64,000 nucleotides of DNA from Nectonema munidae (lineage: Eukaryota > Nematomorpha > Nectonematoida > Nectonematidae). A program made the translations under genes and the position numbers. Each line of letters starts with the position of its first letter. The stretch's first letter is position 1. The notes beneath the pieces are model-generated. The model searched no databases, was not told the origin of the DNA, and was given only the letters and a program-made list of their open reading frames with translations. The stretch spans positions 1,116,001-1,180,000 of the forward strand of contig JAUIRK010000885.1 in NCBI GenBank assembly GCA_030549495.1, in the 5' to 3' direction. This document shows positions 33,889-47,600 of the stretch, one piece after another.

Positions 33889-36771
33889 AGCTACTAAATA
33901 TCATCATTCGTTTTCATTCGTTCATTTTCTTCTCAAGATTATAGAGTCGTCAGCATTTCTAAGAAGCTTGACATATTTCTTGTTAGTTTAATTTCACCAC
34001 TGAACTGCAATTTATTTGTTACAATTTATCATTTTAAAATTACTCTTCTAAGGGTAGACGTTCACCTGTCAGTCATTTAAAAAAATGCATGCTTTAATTA
34101 GAGATGCGTTTCTCAATCGGTGGTCCTCGAACACTTGGGTTTCGAAAAATGTCCTTAAAGTTTCCACGAGCAATTGGAAGATAGGCTAATGATGCTCTTA
34201 TAAAATTTTATTTCATTTTATAATCGTAATATTTCTGTAAATTGAGGGCATAACTGTTAAGTTATATCGAAATAAAACAAAATTGATTAAGGATAAAAAA
34301 AAATTAATTTTACAATAAAAAAGCCTTTTAGAATGAAGAAATATAAAAAAAATTAAAAACCATTTTGTCTTGAATCTAATTTTCAACTCCAACCACAGAT
34401 ATATTTAGAGGACTCCATGGAAAAAATTAATGTTAGAATTCAACACAATATGTGCACATTTTATACTAATTTTTAAAATAAAGTAAAGAATTATATTAAA
34501 TTTCTCGTTTTTCAATTAATCATCTAAATTTTACCATACTCATTATACTTATTTGCATAAACGCTTTAAAAATTCTACATTATTGAAATATTTAATTTGT
34601 AAAATAATGATTTTTGCATCGCAGAAACAAACTTTTTATACACAATTCTTCAAAAATAGCCCCTAACTTTTGTAATAAATTTTAAAGTGGTGGAATGTAG
34701 GAATCAAAAGATGAGATACTAAATCTAAGCCAAGATTATATATTTGATTTGAAAATATTCTGTGAAGTTTGTATATTTGCAAACAAATAACAGTCATATA
34801 TTGAAATTAATGCAAGAAGTGTAGTAAACTTTTTTGAATCAATTTTAAAATGTTCACCCAAGATCATAAATGATTAACTATTTACTATCAATTAAAATTC
34901 TTTCAATTCCAGTCGACTAAATCTTTTGCCTAAGTTTTCATTTTAAAATTATATTCTAGCACTCAATAAAACTTTCAACTCTTTTATATATTTTTTCAAT
35001 TCATCATATCTTAATAACTATCCAACTAGGTAAAAAACTAGCTTACTATATATCAAACAAACTAAGAAAGTATCTATCTATCTATCTATCTATCCACCTT
35101 TCAAATAAATTATTATACATCAGAAAAAATATCTGCTTCAAGATTAGGTATTTTCATAGTCAAAGACGTAACCAGCTTCTAAAATGATCAATTATTTGCC
35201 ACCAAAATTTAAATATCATAAAATTTTTCAAAACAAGTTTCCCTTCGTACGTAGTCTAACTTTTGGTCCAGGTGAGGAGGAGAAGAAACAGGGCCCCTGA
35301 GTTTCATTCTCTACGTCCATGTGCATAACATTTAAAAATTACTATGACTGTTAGGTTTATTACAAAACCTAGACACCTATTCTAAATTTGATATTTTCAA
35401 ACCTTCAAGTTACTCAATATAAAAAATAAACTTATAAAATAAAAAAAATGTTTAATATAGAGTCTTTCCTAATATCATTAAGTTGTGGAATTTCCACCCT
35501 AATTAAACTAGACTGTATAATCTCTCCCAAAACACCCTCGGGATGGGTATTTAACAAGTGATCCACTATTTTTCTGTGTAATTTGGGGAATATTTGAGCT
35601 TCAAGCATGCTATGAAGGTATAGAAGTTGGGAAAAGAGAAGTAAGATATATGAGTGCATGCACGATCTGCTCCAGACACTGGACAATATGGGAAAGAGGG
35701 ACAAATAGCTTTAAATCGCGTTGACTTCTTATTCCCACACGTTAAAGCATGTAAATCTCGTTAAAAGCAACAATGAAATCGGCAAGTTAAAAGACTTTCT
35801 GAAAAGATACTAATCTGATATGCTTATGAAATTAGTTAATTTATCATTATCATTATTAGCATTATCATTAGATCCTGCACAACAACCATGCATCCCGCAT
35901 ATACCTGCACAAAGTATTATACTCTGATGAACTTTATTAGCACGCGAGAGTGTATATGCATAATGGACATATTCCCATTATGTTCTCAACGCAAAGCTAT
36001 GTAACATGACAATATGTAAGGGGCGTGATTACCATAATGCGTACTTTCGAGGTTGCTAGCAGCCATATTACTATCAACTTAAAATCTTGAATGATACACA
36101 AATATGATAAAAGTAAGAAGAAGGAGGAGGAGAACAAGGAGACGAGAGTTACGCACAACTGCCTTAACATAACAACGCCCCTCCTCTACTTTTTGACACT
36201 TGCATTAACTTTCCTTTAAATCCTAGGAGTTTAATAAAGTGCGTTAAATAGATATCACGTTCGGCCCCTTTTCTAAGCCAATAAGCATGTTATACAACTA
36301 TATACGCACTTGCTAAGCTCGCATCAAAGTATCTTTATTATAATGATACTTTGTGGATTTAGGCCAAGAAAAACTTTACATTTACAACAATTTTTCGTAT
36401 TTCATTTATGCAAGGCCTCTAAACTCATTTCTTTGATGCTAATTTTTAACACAATTTAAAGGCTATACAACAAAACCTCGAAAGATTAAATGTCTTCACG
36501 AAAGTAGTTCGAATTCATATGATGCCATTTATCTCTTTGAATAATTGAAATTTTTCTTTATCTGAATTGATTATGATGCTTTTTGTTTCACTCTTTATTG
36601 CCTTACTTATTCTTTATATACCTGTAGTAGTTAGTAATAGCTTATCTAATATCTATATGTAACTATCGAATGTGCTATCTCAAATCTAAATAACTAATAA
36701 TAATTTAACAAAGTAATAACTAATTTGTAGAATATGAGATTTTTGATGCATCACCCTTTGATAAATAAATC
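33889..36771. other. No gene recognised; worn hAT-like end near 34106 and a (TATC)n microsatellite
   Basis: At 34106-34145 the wording TTTCTCAATCGGTGGTCC is typical of a hAT terminus, but the partner end near 34400 is unconvincing. (TATC)n lies at 35071-35094. A minus-strand frame at 35432-35704 reads smoothly but matches no family I know. A less AT-rich patch at 35860-36330 is unexplained. Confidence 0.35.
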
Positions 36772-36945
36772 ATCAATTTAATGAGGTGATTTAAAATATC
36801 AAAAAAAAAGATTTCAACTATAGTTCAGCCTTACAAAACTTTTTTGTCTTCTTCAGGAAAATCAATAAAATCCACAGAAAAGCAGACCCGCAGGAATCTA
36901 GTTGAAAGCATTTTTTCATTTTTTTAATCACCTTAATAAATTGAT
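36772..36945. repeat. Foldback repeat with 25-bp arms
   Basis: The left arm 36772-36796 (ATCAATTTAATGAGGTGATT...) and right arm 36921-36945 are inverted copies matching at about 22 of 25 positions, around a 124-bp loop. No coding content and no clear target duplication; it is probably a small MITE. Confidence 0.5.
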
Positions 36946-39700
36946 CTTTTCTTCATTTATTTAATAAATAAATTCACTCATTAACTATAAACATTTACAT
37001 ATAACTAGAAATTGTAAGCTATCTTGCATTCGATCTTTTGAATTAACTGCAGAAGAGCTTACAATTTCAAATAACATCTTGTACGCCAAATTACAATGTA
37101 CTATATTTACGCATAAAATAACCAATACTTGACTTACTAGCCAACCCAATATCACTAACTTTACCTAATTTGTAATACAAAAAGGAAAATTTATGACTTG
37201 GTAAAGGTCCTTTTTCCAAAAAATTCGCGAATATATGTGCTGAAAAATATTTTTTACTTTTTGTTCTTTCCACATTTTCTTTTTCGATATAGTCTCATGC
37301 ACCATAATCCATTTTATCTAAGAAAAAAATGCCATTAAACAATTTTATATAAAACTAACCTAAAATCAAGAAATTGGCTTTTCCATAAAAGGATTACGTT
37401 AGAATTTCTGAATTTAACATATAAAATATTTTTTTCTAAAATATAATAATTTCATGTCATGTAGAACTCATTGTTAAAAAATGATAAGCTTACATATTAA
37501 ATTTCACAATAGCCATTCAAATTGATAGCTTATCATGATGAAAACTTTTGAATAATTTCTTTTTTTAAAGCAAATAATAATATATTTTCTTACTCTTTAT
37601 GATAAATAAGTATGCAAAATGCAATATATCGTATAGTGATAAAACATCGAACTGATACACAACAATATGTACCAATTTTCAAGAAATTTCAACAAATTTT
37701 AAATCACCCAATAATGCAATGAAACAGTGAATAATGCTATAAAATAGCTACTTTTTTGAGGCACAATATTTTTAAAATAAACTGTTTCACAAACATAAAA
37801 AATTTATAACCTTTTTTTGAATAGCGCTAAAGTTCATCGGGATTTTGTTAAACCACATCTTTCTCTATCTCCTCGAAATAACGTAAAAAGATATAGGTGC
37901 AAGAAGCATGATATAAGTTTCAGTGGTAGAAAAATATTTACATACACACAACATAGATTATATTACCCAAAAATTCATCAATCAAAAACTTTTAAAAATT
38001 ATTTACCTTGTATGAGATTTTTGTCAGCTTTCCATTTGCCGAGTCTAGTTTGTCGATTCCCACTTTCCTGATTCTCAATTTGCCCACTTTGAGGGATCTT
38101 AAATGTTTTTTTTAAAATGAATATTAAAAAAAGTTAAATTTGTGCGCACCCTTATATTTGATATTCTTAAAATTATTCAAGTTCTTTTTTACTTTATATA
38201 AACGCCTGACAATCCAAAAACGAAAAAAAGAATGGATAATTTAAAAAAGAAAAAAATAAATTTTTGAAATGACAAGAAATTAATAATTATTATTAAAAAA
38301 TGTAACAACAGATGAATACAAAATGTATGTTATGTTTTATTATTCTTTGAATGGCAGCAGAAAACGCTGGAAAGAGCCGCTACACCATGAATGCAACCAT
38401 GCAAAATGTTGAAAAAAAGAGAATAAATTGTTGAATTTAAAACAAAGGATATTGTATGAAATTAAAAGATATAACATTGAATTAATCACGAGCACACGAA
38501 AAACAGTTATGTATTTTGCAAGAAACCATCTCGTATTTTGACAGTAAAAAGATCTTAAGTTTGGATTTAAATGAATAAGTTTTACATCTATATTTTTATA
38601 CTTCAAAACAAAATGATTTTTAAAAATGGTATAAAATTATGCTAAATTAATGATGTTTTAAATAATATTTTATTTCCAATAAGTTTTTTTATTCCTATAT
38701 GTATTGTTATATTGAAAAAAAATTTAAATAGGTATATAAACACAAAAATGGACCTAAATATTTCTCCTTATTTTTATAAATAATAAAATTTTTTATGGTA
38801 AATTTCACTTAAGAAAATCCAAAAAAAGTCTTAAGAAAATTGAAAATCATCTCCAAAGTTTAAAAAATTATATAATGAATTAACTTTTTAAAATAAATAT
38901 ATATGTGTTTTAGAGATCAAACAAATAACAAGATTTTTCCCTATGTAAAGGCCTATTATTTTAATCGAAAAAGGTTCATTGATAAATAGAAGTTAATTTT
39001 CAAAAACTTTAAAAACTAACATACTTTAAAACAGGAACCGTTTGAGTGTTAAACAAATATTGAGGTAAATGGATATTTTCTTTAGCAAAAAAGATAAATT
39101 ATGAAGTTTCCGAAAGTAATATAGTAGGTTATATATAGGGAGTAACCATTAGTAAAAAATTTAAAACGATTTGATTATTATTATACAACAAGTGAAGGCA
39201 CTATTTAATTTAAGAAGTTTGATAGTTAAATTTAAGAACGTCGAAAAACAAAAGGGCCAATGTTACAAGTGCTCCCACAACAGAATGCCATAATGTCGAA
39301 TACTGTGTTGTTTTTTAATAAGAAATACATATATCTAATTTTGTCTATATTCTGACTAACTTCGTAGCGAATCTCTCTAACTAACCAAGTAACTAACTTC
39401 TTGCCTATATAACTGAATAGCTTACTGACTAACTAGCAACTCTTACTATCTAACTATATATGACTAACGAGAGTCAAACAACTTATAAATAATATATAAT
39501 TGTTTAACTGGTCATATTTTCTAAGTTTTTTTAGCTGAGTTATGTCAATTTTGATGATCTTAATCTAAAAATAACATTAATTTTGTCAAAGTACGTTAAT
39601 TTTGTCAACTAAGTCAGTTTATATTTTGGAAATTTTGATCACATGTACTGGTATTTTCAAATTATATGTTACAAGTTATAAACGTGGTTATTATGCATAT
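36946..39700. other. No gene recognised; short decayed tandem repeat at 38019-38092
   Basis: AT-rich spacer. At 38019-38092 a short degenerate repeat is visible: TTTCCATTTGCCGAG, AGTTTGTCGATTCC, CTTTCCTGATTCTC, AATTTGCCCACTT. The wording resembles the GGCC-AATT-GTC arrays elsewhere in the window. Confidence 0.4.
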
Positions 39701-39945
39701 TTTGTTATAAAATTTGGTGCTTAGGATAATGTTTGGGTGCCACACCCGGTATGCAAGGCATGCACCGAGTATTTGCGTCGATGGACCTAAGGCAAAAAGG
39801 GTTGTCTGTGTTTTAGGTTCATACGGTTTGGAAGGAGCGACAAATCATGGCATTGGCTTGCCATATTGATGTGACTGCAATCAACAGAAAAAACAGCAAC
39901 GGCCTAGAGTAATTTGATCTTGAATGCGCACGTCGTTCTGTAGCT

Positions 39946-40252
39946 CAGCGTTATTCAAACCGTGAGTCTCGACCCTTCAGTCTGTCGCGTGAAAAATAAA
40001 ATGGGCCGTGAAAAAAAAGAAAGGACATCAAGGGAGAGCAAAGTGAAGAAAATCTAAAAGTGTTAATATTTTATTCATGCATATAAATAAAGCGATGTGA
40101 AGATCATAAAAAATATACATATATAAATTGTCAATGTTGAATAAATGAACGTGGTGATCAGAGTTTGTCTTATTACACCTAAGTATTATGGGTCGCGATG
40201 CAAAGTGTGCTTCTTGCCATGGGTCGCAGCAAAAAAAGTTTGAAAAACGCTG
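39946..40252. mobile_element. hAT-type MITE, about 305 bp, with perfect 8-bp target duplication
   Basis: The left end is CAGCGTTATTCAAAC and the right end, reverse-complemented, is CAGCGTTTTTCAAAC, each followed within 20 bp by a CGACCC word. GTAGCTCA occurs at 39940-39947 and 40253-40260; on the left it overlaps the first two bases of the terminal repeat. The CAGxGTTTxTCAAAC ends with GGGTCGCGxCCC subterminal words are a widespread hAT type. No coding capacity. Confidence 0.75.
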
Positions 40253-40382
40253 GTAGCTCACTGTGATGAAATTCAAGTTTGCGTCTATTTTGTGATATTT
40301 GTCATGACGATTCCTCTAATGGCCGAGAAAATGAAGAAAAAGTGGTTATAAACGATGATTGCTCACATCATTTTTTCCCAAA

Positions 40383-40535
40383 ATGAGCTAAAGGATCTCG
40401 TTTGGGATCCCTTTTTGTCAAGGACCTCCAGATTGAAGAAAACAAACCTTCTATCTTACAGTGCTCGTATCACTTTTTATCGCAACAGATATCAATAGCA
40501 ACTTCATTTTTTCTTTGAAGAGAAGGTCATCCGCT
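40383..40535 (+). pseudogene. Fragment of a decayed repeat-borne ORF (NELKDLV...ITFYRNR)
   Basis: The plus-strand translation reads NELKDLVWDPFLS, LKKTNLLSY, ARITFYRNRYQ, a stop, then LHFFFEE. From memory this pattern (ELxDLVxDLxLS, LKxKNLL, FYRNR, FFxEDG) recurs in a large set of uncharacterised arthropod ORFs that look transposon-related. Stops and missing segments show it is dead. The surrounding less AT-rich stretch (about 39725-39945 and 40261-40880) is probably the same worn element, split by the hAT MITE. Confidence 0.4.
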
Positions 40536-40879
40536 AACAGCCGTTGAGTTTTGCTAAAAACTTCTTTCGCATGACCCATTGTTGAAGTCTTGGATCCTTC
40601 TTGTATGAGGATTTGAAAGGATTAGCCTTTACTTATCCAAAAGTCCACAACACACAGCCTTGTTCTATCCAAAGCTACAGATTATAGCGCATATTATTCG
40701 CTTTGCACATTTAGACCAATCAATTGAAAAAATAATTCGCCCACGAAAAGTAAGACCTAGCGATTTACTGCACGAAGTTCTAAGAGGCGTTTGCTATTGA
40801 GACATTGCAGAGAGAATATGAGCTTATCCGTATTCCCTACATCCGCTATAACAGCATTGCAGTACAAGAAAAAAATATT

Positions 40880-43250
40880 AATAGACCAACATCAATTCAA
40901 ATAAACTTTTTTATGTTTTTGCAAAAAAAGTCGCTTGCTATATCTACGGAACATAAGAGCATAAAAGCTATTGCCTTTTTGTAAATTATTTGTATGTATG
41001 CAGTCAAAAAATATATATAGTAAAAATTTTATATGTGTACAGCTTATTTCGAAGAGATGGATTATAAAAATTGATATTTCAGATTACAATATTAATTGAA
41101 ATAAATGTCCATATTTTGAATGTGTACAAGTTAGGGAGGAGTCTGGCGAAAGGAGTTTTAATTTATTAAAAAAAAAAAAGTTCGAAGATAAAATGAATCA
41201 AATGTTATTAATTCATATGATTAATTGATTATATTATGCTTAATTTTATGTTCGCTTCAAACCTAGTACCATGTGAATTATGAAAGCTAATATTTTTAGC
41301 GATTGCTATTCCATCGGTTTTGACTTTGTCTTGCATAAATCTAAGCTATATCAATCACTTCTTTTATAGAACATATCAATTTATTTGAATAACTAAACTT
41401 CACCAGCCAAATTAAGCTCTTTAACATAACTTAGGGATACTCAATCAATATATAAATAAATAATTGCTACAAATTAAATATTTTTATGTGTAGAATGATC
41501 GTAAATATCAGACATAAAATTTTGAATGTGATATAAATATATATATTTAGTTCGCTCCATTTGTCTTGTATATTAGTTTCTTAAAGAAGTGTTCACTTTC
41601 GAGTTTGGACATTGAACATATCTAACTTGGATCTAACATTGGTATTTAGTTATGGATATAGAAATAACGTATTTATCCACTCATTAAAAACTTTCAAAAC
41701 ACAAGTTTGAATCTATAGACTCATATGTTTCAATAAAGTATAAAAAAAAACTCTCCCAAGCTCATTTTGTGTTATTCAGTTGCCCTTTTGATTTTTGAGG
41801 AATATCAAACTAACACCAACGCTAACCCTAACGTTATTCTTAACACAAATTCAACGAATTGTCATATTCACTCAAATTGCATTATTGGTCCAATTGTCTT
41901 TCAGCCAATTCTCGTTCACAGTTGTTAAAGCTATGAAATAATCATAATGGATGCGCAGAATCATTACATCAAAATTAGTTTATTTAACTATATTTTAATT
42001 ATAAAATTATAATAGTTATAAAATTTATATAATAGGTTATTAAAAGTTAAATTTGCTGAGAACATAGCTCACTTTAGTAAGCTTGTTAGAAAAGGTTTTC
42101 TATTTTCCTTTGCGATTGAGTTTTCTAAGTGGGATAAAATTCCAACATATATTTCAATATTTTAGCAACATTTTTGACACTGTAAATTTAAGCAAGCATG
42201 TTTATTTGATAAAAAAGGTGCTAATGCTCCTTTTTCTTGATTTGTTCGCTCTTCCATTGGATGCAATACGGGAAACAAAAAATATTTAGAAAAAACCCCA
42301 AAATTTAGTAAGTTTTTAAATATATAATTTTGCATAGTTACAACTTTAAAAAAATTTTGATACATTTAAAAATATTCAAGTCAAATCATTAGAACACACA
42401 CACTGTCAGAGATAATATACTCACACATTCAGACACTCATAGACATAGGAAGAGAGATACCGATTTATACACAATATGAAGGAGCATGAGAATTTGATAT
42501 TGTAGGCCTTCTTAGTTTTTTTGCCATAGATCCAAGAATCCTTAAGAACTTTCCTAATTTAATCACTTTTCATCAATTGTAATCTTGCTTTGATTCATTG
42601 TCACCCACCAGGTTTCGCGCTAATATTAATGACTATATGTATATATCATTTGTGTACTCCTATATATAAGTATTACTAGTAATGGTTTTATACCACATGC
42701 TTATGTTTTAATAAGTTACAGATAGTAAAATTTATAAGGTATTAGTTATCAAATTAACGATCTTCTATGAAGTAAATAAAGTTAGTTATTTACTAAGAAA
42801 CCAATTAGTTCTCTTTTTCCTCAATTAAACCTCTTTCTTGAAATTCTACCGTTATCAATATATTTACTGATTTTGTGAGGATCTGTAATTCTCTTACCCG
42901 ATATACATACAAATATCTACTTTAACTAATAGAAAATAACCAAAAAGTAGATAGCTTATTTTTATTCTTTGGCGGTATCGCATCCAAGGTTAAGAAATTC
43001 TTCCACAATGGGACGATGATAGCGATGTTACAATCAGTAATGGAAGACGGGACAACCAGATCAAAACCGTATGCTTGAAACACAAGCGATATCTGCCGAT
43101 TAGGAAAATTTAAAATCTTTAAATGTTAGTTAGATAATCTGACATGATAACTTGAGATTAGTCAGATAATCTCAATTTTGGAATAATTGCTAAGTCAATC
43201 ATGAATTGCAAATATTATCTAAGGAAGGGATGTATTTACAGGTTGATTAG
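40880..43250. other. No gene recognised; short decayed tandem repeat at 41840-41930
   Basis: AT-rich. At 41840-41930 repeated AATTGTC / AAATTGC / CCAATTGTC / CCAATTCTC words at 15-18-bp spacing form another degenerate array, just after a CTAACCCTAACG stretch that is too short to be telomeric. Confidence 0.4.
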
Positions 43251-43260
43251 TTTCACACCT
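43251..43260 (+). promoter_or_regulatory. Candidate T-box half-site TTTCACACCT
   Basis: An exact 10-bp match to the known half of the Brachyury palindromic site, 5.7 kb upstream of the T-box start codon. It could mark auto- or cross-regulation by T-box factors. A single 10-mer in 64 kb can also occur by chance. Confidence 0.25.
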
Positions 43261-43739
43261 GTAATGAAAAAAATTAACAAGATAATCAACTTTAATCTTG
43301 TTGGTATAAAAGGATTTCATTTTACACATACTTTTATAATGACAGTTAAGTAATATGATATTTATAAGAGGAAAAAAATGAATCCTGATAAAAAAGAATA
43401 AATAATACTTTTCAATGCTGTTTATAACATTGTATGCTTTTTCTAAGATACATTAAAAAATCTAAAATTTACTAAGTTTTCAAATAAATATATTAAAGTC
43501 AAACTTGTATAAGGCTCTGAAAAATCAATGATAACTTTGTTTAATTTACCATTGAAAGAATGCAAATGCCAATTGTATCTGGAATTTTGTGTAAAGTTGG
43601 ATCTTTTGAAGAACAGGGAAGCAGTTTCATTTTAAATAATAATAGATATCACAAATCTAATCCGAGTTTTCTTCTTTAAAAGCAAACTGAATATATATTT
43701 ACAAATAAACAACCATTATTGCTAACTTATTAAATAGTA

Positions 43740-44660
43740 AATAACTTGGTTGTTTTTTCCTATTCCAAAAATTCTCACTTTTTTGATACCTCGCCCGATT
43801 CGAAACGTTCGTACACAGCAATACTTGTGTGATATGGTTATTGTTTGTAGACAAGATGCTCCTCATAAAAATGGCTCAGCTCGCCTGGCACCAAAATTTA
43901 TCAGCGTTAAGATCTTCACACACAGGCGCATAAAAGCGAGACAGCGAAAATGTGATGATGTTTACATCTCAGTGTGCTAATGTTTGCTCATTTGGACTAC
44001 TCAAGACACGACAATATTTATATACCGCTGGTGATTAGCGAGTACCCTGCAAAGGAGCAAATGACTGCACTGATAAGACATGATGAAAGAAATGAAAAGT
44101 AATACGCTGATTGTGGAGATAGCAGCAGAGCAGGTAAAAGTACACACATTTATTTATATATGGCTAGGTGGCGATGATTAACACACACACACACACATAC
44201 AGAAAACTAATCAATGTTTGAAACAGAAGCTATTTTCAAAGCTCAAACGCGCTAAGAAGTGAAAAATGAAGGGCTTTTGGGTAGAACTGTGTCTGTTCTT
44301 AAGTGCTCGCTCGCTCTTATCTCTCAGTGTTTAGGGGGAGGCGCACAACAGAGATAGAAGATGGCGTGGCCTGGCGCTCACAAAGCTCACAAAGGAGAAC
44401 ACAGCCCTTCTCTCGCCTTTGAGGAAGCGTCGAGTACGGCGTTACACTAATTGAGTGCCTTCTTACCACGTCCTCACCCCAGTCGATCCCTCTAACCTGT
44501 CGTCTACTTGCAAAGAGCAACTCCCCTAAATTAGTTCCTGCTTGCTTTTTTAAGGCGCACTTATTAATCACTTGACTTTGATCACATTTTCTTTCATCAA
44601 ACGTTTTGTTTAGCTTACTCGCTGCTTACCCCCCTTTTATATTGATTTTCAGTGCGCGCT
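43740..44660. other. Less AT-rich block upstream of the T-box gene, possible regulatory DNA
   Basis: About 0.9 kb of clearly higher complexity than the flanks, with an (AC)n run near 44180 and CGCTCGCTCGC-like words near 44310. Frames at 43750-43980 (+) and 44571-44317 (-) lack protein-like features. It lies 4.3-5.2 kb upstream of the T-box start codon. A developmental enhancer or an unrecognised non-coding gene is possible; this is inference from composition and position only. Confidence 0.3.
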
Positions 44661-47600
44661 ATCACGTGAATGTAATTACCCCCGAAAATTCAAATGCAAG
44701 AAATAAAAAGTACACAACAATTGAAGAAACAAGGAATTCTTGATTTATAATTTAAATTAGCGAATGCAATAAATGAGAGTTTTTTTATTTTTAAGAGATA
44801 AAATTTATGAATTTGTTTTAAAGCCTGATTACTATCAGATTTCATTTAACAGTGACGTGTAAGGAGCCCCTAATACCTTCCCTTTATATAATCCATTTAA
44901 ATAATTGTACTTTTTTTATTTATTCAAATTGAAATTGAAAACGTATATGTTTGTATGCAACTAAATATGGCAACCTTTACAACGTAAAACATATTATTCC
45001 ATCATAGAGCTTATCCGTAAACCATTTTTATTTTGTCTTTTTGCAATTGTAATTTTGTCCTTTGCAATTCCATTCTGTATTTTAGAAACTTAAAATAGAA
45101 TTACAAAAGGATAAAATAGTTTTTTTTCTAAAAAACAAAATTGAATTTAAAAATGTAAAAGCCTTACAACTAAAAAAGTACATATAGGATGAAAAAATCA
45201 TATATACCTTCATAGCTTAAAATGCGACAGGAACAGAACTGCTGCTCTAAACTTTTTTAAGTGACATTTCAAAAAAAATCAGATATATTTCATTTTGCTT
45301 ATGATTAGAGAAGTGTATGTTTAAAATAAACTTTAATGCCTTCAATATGAATTATTATAGAAAAAACAATCATTAAAACTCTGGTCTTAAATTTCGTCTT
45401 ATTTTCCCTACACTTCAATATTTATATCGATAATCATAGGATATAATTATAATCAAGTTTTGCATTAGTATCAACAAATTACTTCATTACGTGGTTAGTA
45501 ACATTTTTTAAACATTTTTCATTTTGATAGTTGAACTTGAGAAGATTTGTTCTAAAATGAAATATATAATGATTTTACTCATTTCTGTTTTTTTTATATT
45601 TTTTATGTAGGTTAAAGAACATAAAAATACATTATATTATACAAGCACACAAATACTTTTTTTTTTATCTTATGAGAGTTTTTGACCTAACTATAGAGAA
45701 CTGGAATACTTAATTGATAAATTATAGTTAAATATTAGAAAATACGTTAACCATTAAAAGTTAAAGACGTTTATAAAGGATTAATCGTATTTGTGAAAGT
45801 GTTTAAAAATTATTAATTGTTTTAGTGAATTATAGAAACCAGGAATATATGAACAAACCCTTAATTATGCATTACGTTAACAGAATTCCTTCTTAGTTAT
45901 CAATCACTAACTATAATTGGTAATGATTTTTAGACAAAAGTTTTCAAAAATTTGTCACCGAATTTTTATATAATTCGGACTCTTTTTCTCAGTTCTGATG
46001 ATAATAATATTTGGAATGTAATATATATAACAGAGCATAACCTATAAATTAAGCATCCTACGACAAGAATATTAGACATAATATTAGAGCATTCTCTTTA
46101 GATTGTGTTTTAGATGCTTAGGGTTGAAAGAGTGAGTGGCATGTTACAAAATATCCTCATTCCTATATACCCAAAATTTTTTCATAAACTCTAACTTTCA
46201 GAGTATTTTAGAAATAGTACTCTTTGATTACTTTTGCGTGTTAAATAATAGTAAAATGTTCATTTTTTTGAATTATGTGAAATATCCAGGATAATGGCGG
46301 ACATATTCTTCAACATTTTTTAAATCGTTGAAAAAGCTAATCTTAGGAAAATTTCTATTGGAATATCTTAAAAGCTTAATGTGATCGAGTTTTATTAAAA
46401 CAATAGAATATAGCCAAGAATCCTGTGAAACGCCCTTTGAAAAACTGTGCTTGAGTAATGTGATTATTACACGTGAAGATAATATTTTTTTTCAAAAATT
46501 TATATAATTTAATTTTATTATCATTTGTGTTTGATTTTGTGGCTTTATAAAGATAGATGTTTATCCAAAAACCAAAAATACCAATGTTTTTTTAAGAAAC
46601 AATTTTCAAAAATATTAATGATTATTTTTATTTAATTAGAGATATCATTAAATTATTTCACTAAACCATTTAAAATTTTAGAAATATATTTCATCTAAAA
46701 TTTATATGCATAATTTTTTTTAATAAAACACGAAAAATTAACATTTTAAATCCTCATCACGTTCAAATTGAAAAAAATTTATTGATTACAGTAGGCAAAT
46801 ATTTCCTATCTATACATCAAATCATTTTATTTTTTTATAAAAAATAGTAGTGTAAATACATAACCTTTCCCTTTGTATAAAATTTATTATGAAATTAGTT
46901 GATCTTTTAAAAATTATAACGAAAATTTAATAAATATCTATAAATAATTATATACTCTAGTAACTTATTCAATGAAATAAATAAACTAATTAACTAAATA
47001 TGTATGGATGCTTAATTGGTTAGCTAATGAATCGGTGCTGTAAACTTGCAATTAGTGTATTTTAGTTACTTAGAGCCTAGGAAAAGCAGATGGCATAACA
47101 AATTTGATCCTTAACAAACTCAATACTTTAATTTAGTGTTGAAAAATCAAGTTTAGATATTTGATCATTTTTTATCATCATATATGAATAAAAATGTCAA
47201 AATGAATACTTTGATGAAAAGTTCAAATCGAATACCAAGCAGACTTCTCCATTTCGTGGACAATTAGATAAATGCATCTAAAAAATCTAGTGCTGATAAA
47301 TTTATATATTTTTCATACTTATATAATAATCTTATACTTATTCCATTAAAATATATGAAATCTCCTGATCGAATTAGAGAATGTTACAGAACTTCGCAAA
47401 TTGAGTATTATAAAAATCATTTCACACTTTGGAGTTAACAACTTTAGAAAGGTCTTTCTCACATTGAGATTGAAGAAGTGGTGGTATTAAAATTAGCAGC
47501 TTAAGCCTTGACAAGGTACCTCCAACACAAATATATAATCACAATACGGTATACTGCACCTTTTCACTCATTTGAAGGGATTAGCCCCTGAATTATAATA

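Noticed and set aside
35432-35704. 90-codon minus-strand frame (MSLFPILSSVWSRSC...)
   Set aside because: It reads smoothly, but no family is recognised, no splice or neighbour supports it, and a single frame of this length is not strong evidence.
41820-41840. CTAACCCTAACG, telomere-like
   Set aside because: Less than two units, in a degenerate repeat context, and not an array.
43750-43980. 76-codon plus-strand frame
   Set aside because: No domain, no signal and no conserved pattern; it lies in a less AT-rich block where longer chance frames are expected.
44317-44571. 84-codon minus-strand frame with several Cys
   Set aside because: The Cys spacing does not fit a zinc finger, and the translation covers simple and GC-skewed sequence.
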